Below, piece by piece: positions 41,730 to 56,700 of a stretch of 64,000 bases of DNA (the stretch's first letter is position 1; each line of letters opens with the position of its first letter). Origin of the DNA: Lampris incognitus (lineage: Eukaryota; Chordata; Actinopteri; Lampriformes; Lampridae). Under the pieces are notes generated by a model. It saw only the letters and a list, made by a program, of their open reading frames with translations. It was not told the DNA's origin and made no database searches. The stretch lies in NCBI RefSeq assembly GCF_029633865.1, contig NC_079211.1, positions 146,496,067 to 146,560,066 of the forward strand, given 5' to 3'. The position numbers and the translations under genes are program-made.

Positions 41730-44700
41730 GTGAGTAAGACATGTTTCTGACGCCTCCGCGTCTTGGAACGCGAGTCAGTAGAATTCCACTTTATACCACG
41801 AGCCCCCCCAAACCGCCCCTAACCACATCCATCTCCTTTCTCGTTGTTCTGTGATATGTTGCACCATTGACTTTGTCAGTAATTACAGACTTTATACTGT
41901 CTTTATTTTGGGAGGGGGGGGGTATCAAGCAACAATTGTATAGTTGATATGTCAAAGGGAAAAGTTTGTAATATCTTTATATTCTGTGCAATTAATTTAC
42001 AACAACGGACGAGGAACCTTCTATAGCTGGCTGATGGAAATATACTTGGTTTTGTGTTTCTACATGACCTGACATGACTTTCTCACTAGAAACAATGTAG
42101 TTTAGGCTCCTGTTCGCAGTGGCGGCTGGTGCTAAAACAAATTTTTTTGGGGGGGGGCGCAATTTAGCTTGGCGCAGCACACCTGACAGCTGCTTTAGTG
42201 TCCACACAGTCACAGAGTTATTAAGAAGAACAATGTAGCCCATAGATTTTATCAGGGTTCGTAGACGGTGGATGATTGACAGCCGAGACGACGCGTCGTG
42301 GAGGGTGTGAACATGATTGACAGCCACGAGAATTGTCCAATCACAGCAAATCAAAAAACATTAGAACAATACCAATTCAATGCCAATAAAAGTGGGAGTG
42401 TCTGGGGCAGCACAGAACTGCGCCCCCTGGAAAATCCGAAGAAACCAATCAGACAGCAGCCTCAGGTCACATGCTCGCCACAAGTTTGAGGGCTTACATA
42501 AGGTCTGGTTTGGCCGGCGCCCCTCACCCAGGAAGTATATGTATTCAGGCAGAAACCAACCAGATAAAATTTTTATTTCATAATTATTGACATTATACAA
42601 CTAAATTATATTTAACATGTTTAAGTAGATTCTCATCTCTTGATATTTGAAGGGGGCGGCACCCCAGCGCCCTCTACTGGCCAGCCGCCACTGACCAGGG
42701 GGCTTCTGCTTCTACTTATTGTCTACTTATCTATTGTGTTGTTATGTAGTCTTCTGTACAGACGTTTGTGTTTGTCAGCTGAACATATTTTTCCTTTGTT
42801 TGTTTTTGTTTTTTCTACCCAATTGTGCTTGGCCAATTACCCCTCTCTTCCGAGCCGTCCCGGTCGCTGCTCCACCTCCTCTGCCGATCCGGGGAGGGCT
42901 GCAGACTACCACATGCCTCCTCCCATACATGTGGAGTCACCAGCCGCTTCTTTTCAACTGACAGTGCGGAGTTTCGCCGGGGGGGGGCGTAGCGCGTGGG
43001 AGGATCACGCTATCCCCCCTCCCCCCAGTTCCCCCATCCCCGAACAGTCGTCACGATCGACCAGAGGAGGCGCTAGTGCAGCGGCTGTAATGTTTATGGT
43101 TTATAACGCATGTGATGCTTCTTGTGTTGTAACTTGATGTTTGTTTTGGGGGGGGGGTTTCCCATTAGGGGGCGCTCTTGGTTCATTTTGTTGTGAGCGG
43201 TTGTGGGTTGAAAGACAAAAGAAGAAAAGAACCCGGAAATGTAGAATCGCCTTAGGTAGTTACGATTGCCAAGCACTGAAGCTAAAGAAGTTGATAAAGG
43301 AATTGAAACATGACGTTGCTGCCTTGGAATTAGATTTAACAACTTTACAGCGACCCGGACACATAACCGCCATATACGGTAGCCAAATGCGCTTGCGCAT
43401 ATACGGTGTGACGTACGTCGCTATACAGGAAACGTAGGACTAGTTCCGGAGGGAGTGTACATGAGTGCTGTGTGACGGTGATTCATTAAAACCGGCGAAA
43501 GCTAAAGAAAGCCCCAAACAACGAGAGGGTCGTGGTTAAATTCAACCCCCCCCCCCCCCCCCGACGAACGTTCCCTCCGGTAAGCCAGGCGGAGTGGCCG
43601 GACTGGAAGCAGCGTTTTCGGAACCGCCGCTAAACCAGACGAAGAAGATGGCGCCGTGCAGGCGAGCCGCCTGATATACGGACGGCGGAAGTGCAGCGAC
43701 CCGGACACAGACCCACATCCGGCTCCCCGCCCGCAGACACGGCCAATTTCGTGTCTGACGCCCGACCAAGCCGGAGGGAGGGAACGCGGGGATTCGAACC
43801 GGCGAGCCCCTTGTTGGTAGGCATCGGAATAGACCGCTACACTACCCGAGTGCCTTTTCCTTTGTTTTAGTCTTGCTTCGCCCCCCCTTCAGTTGATCGT
43901 ATTCGGGTGGCGAAGCGCCGCTCGCGTTTATCATTCATTATTCCCGTCGGCCACGTCACCGTCTCGGTGCCGCCATGTTGGATACAGGCAGCGTTGCCGC
44001 CATGTTGGATACAGGCAGCGTTGCCGCCATGTTGGATACAGGTACCGTTGCCGCCATGTTGGATACAGTACCGTTGCCGCCATGTTGGATACAGACAGCG
44101 TTGCCGCCATGTTGGATACAGCAGCGTTGCCGCCATGTTGGATACAGGCACTGTTGCCGCCATGTTGGATACAGGCAGCGGTGCCGCCATGTTGGATACA
44201 GGTACCGTTGCCGCCATGTCGGATACGTTTGATCGGGTAGGCTTATGGCCTAAAACGGTAGACACTAACTCGAAGAATTGTTCCTACTTCCGTCAGAGCT
44301 AGCTACTTATCAAGTTTAACTAAACGAAACAAAAACAATTTTACGAAGTAAGAATGTGCTTTTCATAACTTTTAAACGCACTTTCGAGCAAAACCGCGGC
44401 GGGAACGCGTTGCTACGCGCCTTCACAACCAGGTCGTGCTCCAATATGGCGGCACCGACGGGAATAAGGAATTTGGCGGCGTTCAAGATACCGTGGCGAT
44501 TAAACGAGAACACCAAGTCACGTGTTTCTAACAAAAGGTAACTGTTTTCTTTTTAATTTGCAGCGTAATGCTGCTGTGGAACAAAACATACCAAGACTTT
44601 GACCTGGTGGTGAGCTCCGTCACCTCCAAGGTGAAGGGGGTGGCCCTGGCCAGCCTGCCCGGCGTTGGCCCGCTGGTGTGGGACCACGTGGACTACAGCC

Positions 44701-47700
44701 CCACTCCTCAGGTGGGCTCCTCTTCGTCTGTGCGCTGTCCACGGGACGTCACCAGAATCTGATTTTTATTATTATCGATCTGGTTTCCTTTTAGGGGAGG
44801 AACTCCTTCTTTGTGGTGACCAACGTCATTGTGACACAGAACCAAAAGCAGGGGAAATGTCCAGAGGTGCCTTCATCCTCTTCATTCTTATGATGATCAT
44901 CAATAGTAATATTCATATTTGTATTGCTTTTACTTGTAGATTCAGTAGAAACACCTGTATACTCTCCACTAAGGCCACCACATTATTAATATCGTTATTA
45001 TTATTAGTAGCAGTAGTGGTAGTATTAATAGTAGAATGTTGACGTTAGTTCCAATGTGATGGTAGTTTATCAGTAACATTATCATTTTCTTATAACATGA
45101 TAATTATAACTAATATATGATAATATATAAAATATAATATTATGAATATATATATAATTACTACTACTTTCGGCTGCTCCCGTTAGGGGCGCCACAGCGG
45201 ATCATCCGTTTCCATTTCTTCCTGTCTTCTGCGTCTTCCTCTGTCACACCAGCCACCTGCATGTCCTCCCTCACCACATCCATAAACCTCCTCTTTGGCC
45301 TTCCTCTTCTCCTCTTCCCTGGCAGCTCCATATTCAGCATCCTTCTCCCAATATACTCAGCATCTCTCCTCCACACATGTCCAAGCCATCTCAATCTTGC
45401 CTCTCTTTCTTTGCCTCCAAACTGTCCAACCTGAGCGGTCCCTCTAATATAATCGTTCCTAATCCTGTCCTTCTTCGTTACTCCCTGTGAAAATCTTAGC
45501 ATCTTCAACTCTGCCACCTCCAGCTCCGCCTCCTGTCTTTTCGTCAGTGCCACTGTCTCCAAACCATATAACATAGCTGGTCTCACAACCATCTTGTAAA
45601 CTTTCCCTTTAACTCTTGCTGGTACCCTTCTGTCGCAAATCACTCCTGACACACTTCTCCACCCACTCCACCCTGCCTGCACTCTCTTTTTCACCTCTCT
45701 ACTGCACTCCTCGTTACTTTGGACAGTTGACCCCAAGTATTTAAACTCCAATGCCTTTGTCACCTCCACTCCTTGCATCCTGACCATTCCACTGTCCTCT
45801 CTCTCATTCACGCATAGGTATTCCGTCTTGCTCCTACTGACTTTCATATGAATATATATATAATTAATATATAATAATATAATATATATAATATTTGTCA
45901 CATGCACAGAAATAGAGTAAAACATGCAGTGAAATGGAAGGGGGTACTTAGTCTGTCACTGTGAAAAAAGACATAGGCCTAGTATAGAGCGATAAAAGAC
46001 AAAAGATCAGTGCATTCTTAAGTAAAAATATATATATATAAAATACAACAAAAATATTTCTTATAACTTTATTAGTAATTATTATGATTATTAGTAGTAG
46101 TTGTAGTAGAATTTTAAAGTTAATTCCAATGTGATGGTAGTTTATCAGTAATGTACAATAACTGATATCAATATTTGAGGTGGATTAAAACCCTAAATCT
46201 GATTTTGCAGCAGTTTTTCCATTACAGGTGCTCCCCTATGGCAAAGTGTGTGAAACTAACAAGGACTGTGAGGTAGGAGCCTCGACCCAGCACAGCCACG
46301 GTACAGTAACTTCTCTCCATGTGTGTTTCATGCCCCAGCGATCCGTAACATCCATTACACTGTGTTTGTAGTGTGAGATGAGAAACGTACATTGTATATT
46401 CAGAAACCATTATATTTAGTTGTATTCCCTGACAAGTGACTCCGTGTCGAGTCGTTTAGTTTCACTTCATCTATTTCACTTTCCCCTCTCCATGGTGACC
46501 AGTTTCCCTCAACACCAGTAACAGATGAATGTGATTCATCGAACAAAACAGGATAATTGTAAAGAACATGATTTCTATTTTCGTTTCAATTAAAAAGTGT
46601 CGAATTCCATTTATATAGCACTTTTGTAGCTGCAACAACCACCCAAGCGCTTTATAATCACTGAATACCTCTCACACACACACACACACACGGCAGTGTG
46701 CCTCCTCTGGTCTGTCGGGGCGCCTGTTCGGGGGGGGGGGTACTGCGGGGAATAGTGTGATCCTCCCACACGCTATGCCCCCTGGTGAACCTCCTCACTG
46801 TCAGGTGAAAAGAAGCGGCTGGCGACTCCACATGTATCGGAGGAGGCATGTGGTAGTCTGCAGCCCTCCCCGGATTGGCAGAGGGGCTGGAGCAGCGACT
46901 GGGGCGGCTTGGAAGAGTGGGGTAATTGGCCAGATACAACCCAGATAGCATCCGGATGTGGGTCACTTCAGGCAATGATGCGGCATTGATGGCCTTCTTC
47001 TGGCCCTGACAAAATGGATGTGGCCTGGAGCCTGAAGTGGCCCACATGTATAATAGCAAATATGGCCCAAATATGCCAAATCAAATGGGGGCCTCTTTTG
47101 GCAAAGATGTGTTGCTGTTGGCAACATGTAATCTGGATGTGACCCTGAAGTGGCCCGATTGCTAAATGGTGAATATGGCCCAAATATCACAAAACAAATA
47201 TGGGCCACCTTTGGCAAATATGTGGCACATGCGGCATTGCTATGGCTTGGTTCTGGCCCAGATCTGGCAAACAGGAGTGGATCACTCAAGTGCCATCATT
47301 CCATGCAGTGTGTGGGCCGGATGAAAGTGTCGGTGTGGGACGAGTCCGGGCCACAGCAATTTTACTCCCTGGGAATTGGGGAGAAATAGGTGGAAATTTA
47401 AAAACGAAAAAGAAATCATAACCCTATGATTAGCTGAGATTTAACTGCTCAGTCAGTTTAGACATAAAGATGCAAGGATATGAACACAACTTTTTATTGT
47501 AGAAAAACCTTAGAAGATCACATCATTTTAAAAAATAGAATCTACATCCCTTTGAAAGACCTGTGTGGATGGGTTGTACTTACCGGAGAGCGATGCAGTG
47601 TATTCATTTATAACAGGTTTTCTTTGCTTTTTCAGGGATCCAGACTGGCTCTTGTGTGAAGTCCGGATTTAGGAAGACCTGTGAGGTTTCTGCGTGGTGT

Positions 47701-50700
47701 CCAATAGAGACCAAGAGAAACCCGCCCAGGTGAAACACAAGCCCGCTAACGCTAACATCGCTCTGCTGTGGCCCCTGTAAAAATAAATGAATAAATAAGT
47801 GAAACACTATTCATGTTATGGAAAATGAAAACAGTCACCTGATATTTAGTCAAACTTCAGTAAAAAATGCAAGCTAAGTAAAAAAGAAATTTTCTGTCAG
47901 TGTATCGATGTCATTCATAAGGTATATTTCATAAGGCATGTAATAGGTGGGATATTCCACTCTGAGGTGATGTTCTATTGAAAAACGATGAGCGACGTGG
48001 AGGTTTGCTTCAATTATCCCTTGCTTTTCTTTGTTTTTAACTTCTTTTTTTTGTGGCATTGTTGCCTTTATTGGATAAAGAAAAGTGAAGTGGCAGACTG
48101 GAAACAAGGGGAGGGAGAGATGGGCATGACACACAACAAATATCACTGGTTGGAACAGAACCAGAGACGTTGCAGTTGTGCCATGTGATGTAAACTTTCA
48201 GCTACCCGGTGCCCTATCTTATCTTATCACCTCATCTTATCTTATTCTTAATCTAAAATAACCATATCATGGTCATATTTTGCAGTGGAGCCACTGAAGT
48301 GTGGTTCTTTTTTTTGTGATATTTTTTTCCATATCACATAAAACACATTATGACACACTATAGACATCCATCCATCCATTATCCAAACCGCTTATCCTTA
48401 CTCAGGGTCACAGGGGTGCTGGAGCCTATCCCAGCAGTCATTTGGGCGGCAGGTGGAGAGACACCCTGGACAGGCTGCCAGGCCATCACAATTCCCACAC
48501 ACACACACACCTAGGGACAATTTAGTACGGCCGATTCACCTGACCTGCATGTCTTTGGACTGGGAGGAAACCGGAGCACCCGGAGGAAACCCACACAGAC
48601 ACGGGGAGAACATGCAAACTCCACACAGAGGACGACCCGGGACGACTCCCAAGGTTGGACTAACCCAACCACTAACCACTGCGCCAACACTATAGACAAT
48701 ACAACATAAAGCCCTACAGCATTATAAACATGTAGACACCAACAATTGTGGGCAGAACACCCAGCCAGGCCCTCCACAGCTGGCCGAGTTTCCTACACCG
48801 CCCAGGGGCACCAAGCCACACCTGCCCCAGCACCTCCCAGAAGGAGGCACACATAGCAGTCGGAGAAACCCTCCCCAAAGGAAGGCACAAGGGGAGGTTC
48901 ATCTAGCATGGCCCCCCTGCAGCTACCCAGACGACCACCATGCATGCCCCGCCGCTGCATAAGGCTCATCCAGGAACACACAGGGAGTGCCAAACTAGAA
49001 AAGGGGAAATAAAGTTTTTAAAAAAATCTTATCTTAGCTTCTTCTTAATCTAAAATCATTGTCATTCAGACGTGACATCAAATGTGGAAGTGTCCTTGAG
49101 CAAGAAACAGAACCCCTAACTGCTCCTGGTGAGCAGGTTGGCACCTTGCATGGCAGCCTCCACCATCAGTGGATGGATGATTGTGTGAGTGGGTGAATGT
49201 AAGGCATACAAAAAGCACTTTAAGTGGTCGGTAGACTAGAAAAGCGCTATATAAATGCAGTCCATTTATTATTTATTTAACATTTTGCAGTGGCGCCACT
49301 AAAGTTTTGTATTTCTATTGTATGACTCCATTGTTTTGGTTCACAGCTGTAGTAAAGCAGGATAGTCACTAGTGGGCAATAGAGGGTCTGTGAAGGCAGA
49401 TGCTGGGGTAGAGGAGAAGATGCAGAGTAGCATATCAGGAAGAGAAGAAGCAAAGTGAAGATGTTCACGAGTGTTATGTTATGCAACAATAAAGTACCCA
49501 AAACCCTGACCACTTCAGTCAGCTGATTCCTGATACAGTGTATTTGTATTTTTGTGTTTCCATCCAGGCCGGCTCTGCTGGCAGCAGCTGAGAACTTCAC
49601 TGTCCTGATAAAAAACAACATCCGATTTCCTGCCTTCAACTTCATCCGGTCAGTCTGTCATTCTCTTCTCTTGCTAAAGGGTTTTCCCGGTGGGGAACAG
49701 TTTTAAAAAGCTCCGAGGCTGTACATTCATATCAGAGAATATCTGTTGCTTTTTTATTTAAACAGAAAATGGAGCGTCAATAATTCATCTACACATTAAG
49801 TACACACATTAAGTCATTAAAATAAGAAATGAACGAGTTATGAATTGGAAATTGGGAATAATTTTGAAATTATGCCCAGGCATGCTTGGACTGACAGCTT
49901 GCTTTGTGAGCAATATACTAATAGACTTAAAATATGACAGGAAATCTTAGAAAAAAATAGGTTATATCTACAAAACGGTATGAGATAGGAAAATATTAAG
50001 GTGATTTTCGTGATCAGCAGCCCAAAATCCATAAAATACATCCAAAAGTGTTCAGGATCAAAGTCTTCATTGTCCACTGCTTTCACATTAAGTTACAGTT
50101 TAGCTAACTCACATTAGCTAGCTTAAGCTAACGTGATAGTTCACCCTTTCATTTCCAGTGTTGCCTAAATAGCAAGCTAGCTGTGCCTATGGCTTGGTAA
50201 TTCATTACCAATTTAAAATGTCATATCTAATGTTAGCTACCTCTGGTGTTTAATCACGAGCAGTGAGACAATAGAGTCGTTATTGTAGAGATACGTTTTA
50301 CATCAATATAGAGTTTATTTCATTTTAATAGTCTTTTGTGTGGCGGTGGTGGTTTAGTTAGTTTTTTGCCTTTTTGATATTAGCTTTTATAATAGGCGGC
50401 CCTGTGATGGCCTGGCAGCCTGTCCAGGGTGTCTCCCCGCCTGCCGCCCAATGACTGCTGGGATAGGCTCCAGCATCCCTGCGACCCTGAGACCAGGATA
50501 AGTGGTTTGGATAATGGATGAATTGGAAATTACGAAGAAAAGCTAAATTCAAATTTTGTCATATATGTTTACTCTGTTCATAATATAATGTTTTGTCGAA
50601 AGGAAAAGTCAGGTGTGTTTTGCTGGTCATATTAATTTATTTTCTCTTTGTTGTTTTGTAGTCTTTGGTTTTGAGGCAAGATATTTTTTAATAACCTGTC

Positions 50701-53700
50701 TTCATCTTGGCTGTACAATTTAGCCATTTCATTCATGCGTGTACACCAAATTAAATCAAATCAAATCAGAGTTTGTCACATACACATTATATTAATACAC
50801 TTGTAATGAGAATGTAGACACGGGTCAAAGTATGAATGAATTAAATTTAGAATCAGCTAAAAAGAAAAATAGTAAAATCAAATTTGAAAAATAGTGGATT
50901 CAAGTGCATCAGGCTCAAGTGAATATGGATGAAAGTGCAGGGAATAAAGGATACAGATGGAGCAAAGTCATAAGTCTGTTAGCAGAAGGCAGGATGGTGT
51001 CCGGTCATGGCACATGGTCCTGTATGTTGTTTTATTTCTGTTCTCATTTCACTGACGTCTGTGTCGCCTGGACAGACGGAACATCCTGCCGTGGATGAAT
51101 GACAGCTACCTGAGCCACTGTCAGCGTAGGACTGACCCTCTCTGTCCTATCTTCCGGCTGGGAGACATCGTGAAAGAGGCCAAGGAGGATTTCTCCAAGA
51201 TGGCTGTGGAGGTGAGGGGACCTAAGGGACAGTAAATATAAATAGAATCCATCTGGGTTCGTATTTTGTAGTATAAAGACCTCATAAGAAAAGTTTAAAG
51301 CATGTTTGACTGTTTATGAGACAGTTGTGAGTGATCCTGTAACGCCGCTGGAGGCGCCATGTTGCTGTGTGACGTGACGTCACATAGACTCAATGCTGAG
51401 AACCTTCACTGATGTCATTCTTCAATACAGAAGAGACAAAACACGTAAAGCCCAAATCAACTCCCACAGACCAGATGGTGGAAAGTGGCTGGGGAGGCAG
51501 CCAGTATGAATCAGACCCCAAACTGTTTTTCTGGGGACACACTTTTTAAAAATTACAATCCATTGAGATCCAGTTCACAATAGACCTTATCTATGAATCA
51601 TGAGAAGAGCAAATTTGTGCATAAATGGACGTTTCTGACAATTTTTACTGCCATTTCATTTATATTATCTTGAATAGGTAAACCAGTCATTTCGAACAGA
51701 TTGATAAAACATAACTTGGTTTTGTACAGGTGTTATTGAAAACATATAAATACTTTATAAATGAGACAAAATAATTTAATTTAGGCGGCGTTAACAGGCT
51801 CTCTTTTTTTTCCTCTTATCATTAAAACAATGTATGCTAGCCTTTCATACGAGAGTCAATGTTATAAGTTACATCAGAGCAATACGAACATTCAGTACGA
51901 TTAAAAACATGCTTCTTGTTGAACATTTTTTGAAATGATCATGTCTATTATCAGAACAATTAGGCTTGTGTTTAAATACAGCTGTTGTTATTGTTGTTGT
52001 CAAACAGTCAACAATCATTTGGTTAACCACATCTGGTCTATTCCACGTCATGGGCCTCTTTAGGCCCATTACATGCTATTTACTTACCCTAAATATTATC
52101 TTTTCAGGCCTACTCCAAATATCAAATTCATTCATTCACTCATTCATTCATTCATTCATTCATTCATCTTCAGCCGCTTCTCCGGGGTCGGGTCGCGGTG
52201 GCAGCAAGCTAAATAGGGCACTTCAGATGTCCCTTTCCCCAGCAACGCCCTCCAACTCCTCCTGGGGAATCCCAAGGCATTTCCAGGTCAGATTGGACAT
52301 GTAGTCCCTCCAGCGAGTTCTGGGTCTACCCTGGGGTCTCCCCCCAGTTAGCCGTGCCTGGATTACCTCCAAAGGAAGGCGCCCAAGCCACCTTAACTGG
52401 CTCCTTTCGACGCGACGGAGCAGTGGTTCTACTTAGAGCTCCCTCCGGATGTCCGAACTCCTCACCCTATGTCTAAGGCTGAGGCCAGACACCCTACGGA
52501 GGAAACTCATTTCAGCCTCTTGTATCCGCGATCTCACCCTTTCGGTCACTACCCAAAGCTCATGACCATAGGTGAGGGTTGGAACGAAGGTTGACTGGTA
52601 AACTGAGAGCTTTGCCTTCCGGCTCAGCTCCCTCTTCACCACAACGGTCCGGTACAACGTCCGCATTACTACTGGTGCTGCACCAATCCGCCTGTCAATC
52701 TCCCGCTCCATCCTACCCTCACTCGTGAACAAGACCCCGAGATGCTTGAACTCTTTCACTTGAGGCAACAACTCATCCCCAACCCGGAGGGAGCAATCCA
52801 CCATTTTCTGGTAGAGAACCACGGCCTCAGACTTGGAGGTGCTGACTCTCATCCCGGCCATTTCGGACTCCGCCAAGGTTGTCCCTGTTCTTTGAATCTG
52901 TTTGTGATATTCGTGGACAGGATCTCAAGGTGAGGAGTGTGTTTCGGGAACCTCAGAATTGCATCTCTGCTCTTTGCAGTTGATGCAGTTTGGTTGGCTT
53001 CATCAGAACGCGACCTTCAGCGCGCACTGGGGCAGTTTATAATATCCAATCATGCAAATTAATTTTACTTGCATGTTGCTAATGTAATGGGTGGGCCTGC
53101 TTGGTTTTTAGTATTGCATTCCAGTCTGGTGCACAGGAGGAAAGTGCAACACGCATATCGGGTAATTAAAGATCATAGGAACTGCCCTCCCTTCCATCCA
53201 GGCCATCTATGACACACGGTGCACCCGGGAGGCTCTTAGCATCATGAAGGACCCCACCCACCCTTCCCACATCCACTTCACCCTCCTACCCTCTGGCAGG
53301 AGGTACCGCAGCATCCATGCTTCCTCCACCAGACTGCAATAGTTTAATTCCTCAGGCTGTGAGGTTCCTCAACAGCCTGAACACTTAGACCTTGCACAAG
53401 ATGACTTTTTGACCCTCTTACTCACTCTCCGTGTAAGGTGTGCTTGTGAAGTTTAAGTCTGTGAAGTGATTTTTGTTTTTAATGCACTTTTTGTTTTTAA
53501 TATTTATTGTGTGTTATTTGTTTTTATGTGACACTGTGGTCCTTGTGAAACGTAATTTCGTTCCCTTGTATGTATGAGACATGCATATGAGGCAAGGACA
53601 ATAAAAGCAGTCCAAGTCTTATGGCGGAAACCGTGAGTGTGGTAGAAATACCAACTCCCTCATGTGGCTTAAAGGTGTACTGCAGATATAAAGCTTAAAA

Positions 53701-56700
53701 GACGAAGAAATTCAGCAAATTTATTTGGCGACCCAGATAAAATCTCGACCCAGTCTCTGGGAATGGCTGAATCAGACTAACGGTGTCCTTTAAAAAACTC
53801 TTGATGTTATGCGCTGCCATCCCAGTGCTCCCAGTCTTGCTGGCCGTGTGCTGAGCGGACGTGACGTCAGAGCGTTTACACAATACTTCCGGGGGATTTC
53901 TCTGACACCGTCACATAGTTTACATGGAAACCTTCATGATGAGGACATCCTGATTAAAACTGACTTTCAGAGATGCAGATCTGAGTTGGATGAACTCTTT
54001 ATTTTATTTTCACATGAATCGTAAATATATATTAAGTTCTATCTCCTCTTTTTTTTTTACCGTGGGTTTATCCTTCCTTTAACATTTTATAACCTGTCTC
54101 TGCAGGAAGCTCTGGTTTAAAGCGCCATATAAAGGCCTGAAATGTAATAATGGGGATCATTTTAAAATATTGTACGCCAACTAAGAAACAAAACATATTT
54201 AAATGGTCTGTTCCGCAATTTTTGCTGTATTAGAGAAAATGATCTTAAGTAGTACATCCTGTCGTCATTCTCTCATTCTGTGTAGATGGCAGCTCCGGCT
54301 TGCCATCCACAGTTCAGTGAAATTACTGTTTCAGTCTGTTACCTCTATCCGCCACAGGGGGGCGTCATTGCCATCCAAATCAAATGGGACTGCAACTTGG
54401 ACCGGTGGTTTCAGAGGTGTCTGCCCAAATACTCCTTCAGACGGCTGGATGAGAAGGAGAGCAACCGGACGCTTTACCCCGGCCTCAACTTCAGGTTACC
54501 GTGACTGGGCATGTCTCTGGGGTCAGAGGTCACACTCTGTGACCGGTGTACCCATCAGAAATAAGGAAAAAGCCTTTCTCCATTGTGATATTATACATAG
54601 TAATCTTTTAAATTGTCATGTATTTTTCTTTACAGCGCAATTACAGTGCTGTGCCATGTTGCAGAAATTTAAGTCTTTGTGACGTAAAACATTCCTTCGC
54701 TCTGAAAACTAAGAACTGACAACCTTCAGTTCTGGTACTCTTCCAACATGGCCAATCACAACGGTCATGAACAGTCCTCCTTTGTTCCATCTGCTGATGT
54801 CTGCTGGGGCTATTGGGTTTGAGACTGTTTTTATCCTGACTGCACAGCAAACTCCTGTTTGGGACCACAAAGATATTGACTTATTTTTTTTTTTTGAGTG
54901 GTTGCTTGATCGATTGATTGGTCTCCAAACATTCTTCCTCTCAAGTGTTCATCTAACGGCGTGTGTCTCGTTCAGTGTCTAACTTTAAACTGTGTTTTTG
55001 GGTTTTATGTCCAGGTTTGCAAAGTACCACACACAAAATGGAGTCGAGGGGCGAACACTGTATAAAGCGTTTGGCATCCGGTTTGACATCATGGTGTTTG
55101 GACAGGTTTGTCTGCTTCCTTTATTTTTTTTCCCCTTGATTCATTGATGATTTTCCTGATTTTTTTTTTCATATTTTCCTTCTTTTATTTCCTTCTTTTT
55201 AGAGTTTCGTTATTATAAGATGTGCTGTCTTTGTGTCACCCGTGTTTGCTTTTTCTTTGTTATTCCACCTCACACCAGTGCAGGGAACAAAAACCTTTTA
55301 TCAGAGTCACTGCAAGCTCTAAATGATGAAAAGTCAAGAATAGGGCATCCGGGTAGTGTGCTGGTCTATTCCGTTGCCTACCAACACGGGGATCACCTGT
55401 TCGAATCTCAGTGTTACCTCCGGCTTGGTCGCGCGTCCCTACAGACACAATTGGCCGTGTCTGCGGGTGGGAAGCCGGATGTGGGTATGTGTCCTGGTTG
55501 CTGCACTAGCGCCTCCTGTGGTCAGTCGGAGTGCCTGTTCAGGGGGCAGGAGGAACTTGGGGGGGGGGGGGGGATAGTATGAGCTTCCCACGCGCAGCGT
55601 CCCCCTGGCGAAACCACTCACTGTCAGGTGAAAAGAAGCGGCTGGTGGCTCCAGGGGTGGAGCAGCAACCTAACTGGCCAAGTACAATTGGGGAGAAAAA
55701 GGGGGGGGGGGTCAAGAATAAGTTTGTTTGCATGTGATACATCAGATTGGAGTGTTAAATTGGGAGTGTTATGCCCCTTCTCCACTACATGGTTACCGGC
55801 TTATTGACCCGACTCGTCTTTTTTCGTTTTCCATTACTGGAAAGCACCGGCATGTTGGTAACTGTTACCACTTTTCTGGCACCACCTTTGTCGAGGTTCC
55901 AAAAACACTGGAGCGGGCACCAAAATCAATGCAGACCTCTGACTGGTCAGAGAAATGCATCATTGTGTCATTTTGCATCACTGCGTCATCAATGCGCGCA
56001 TAGGATATCATCCGGCGTTATTAAATACCGAAGCGGACGAAACGGGAGTGATCTTAAAAGTACATTTTGAAATTTAAAAAAATGGAGACCCGAAAATCCC
56101 AGCCGTGGTCTGTTGTTGATGGAAAACGACACAGGAGCGAGTCGAGTGGAGTCGAGTTGAGCCAGTACCATGTGGTAGTCAGTCAGTCAGTCTACTGACT
56201 GCAGGTATCCCCAACCTTATAAATGATACAGGTGGGTGGACCAATTTCTGCTCCACCCCAAGGATCGGGTCCCCCGGCTCAAACATAGCAGTATAGTGTA
56301 CACTGTTAAGTGCCAAGGAGGATTGCCGTGACTTGTAAATTGGGGAAACTAAACAGACACTGGCCAGGAGGACGGCACAACCCAGGAGAGCTAACACGTC
56401 AGGCCAGGACTCCAGTCTACACCCATCTACAGGCCAGTGGCCACTCTTTCAAGGATGAGGATGTGCACATCCTTGATAGGGAGGAACGCTGGTTGGAACG
56501 GGGAGTCAAAGAGGCCACCTATGTGAAGAGTGAACGACCATCCCTGAACCAAGTGGGGGGACTAAGAGTACACCTGTCACCATCTTACAGTGCTGTGATT
56601 GCAAACATTCCCCAGTCCTCTGTGAATAGTCAACATGGCCATTGTAACACTATCCCTTACTTAATTTACATCTATAAGACTTCTTTTTCTAAAAATTTAA

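Noticed and set aside
43975-44232. Repeating MLDTGSVAA frame as a small protein
   Set aside because: Two units are 26 bp rather than 27, so the frame breaks inside the array; better explained as a tandem repeat.
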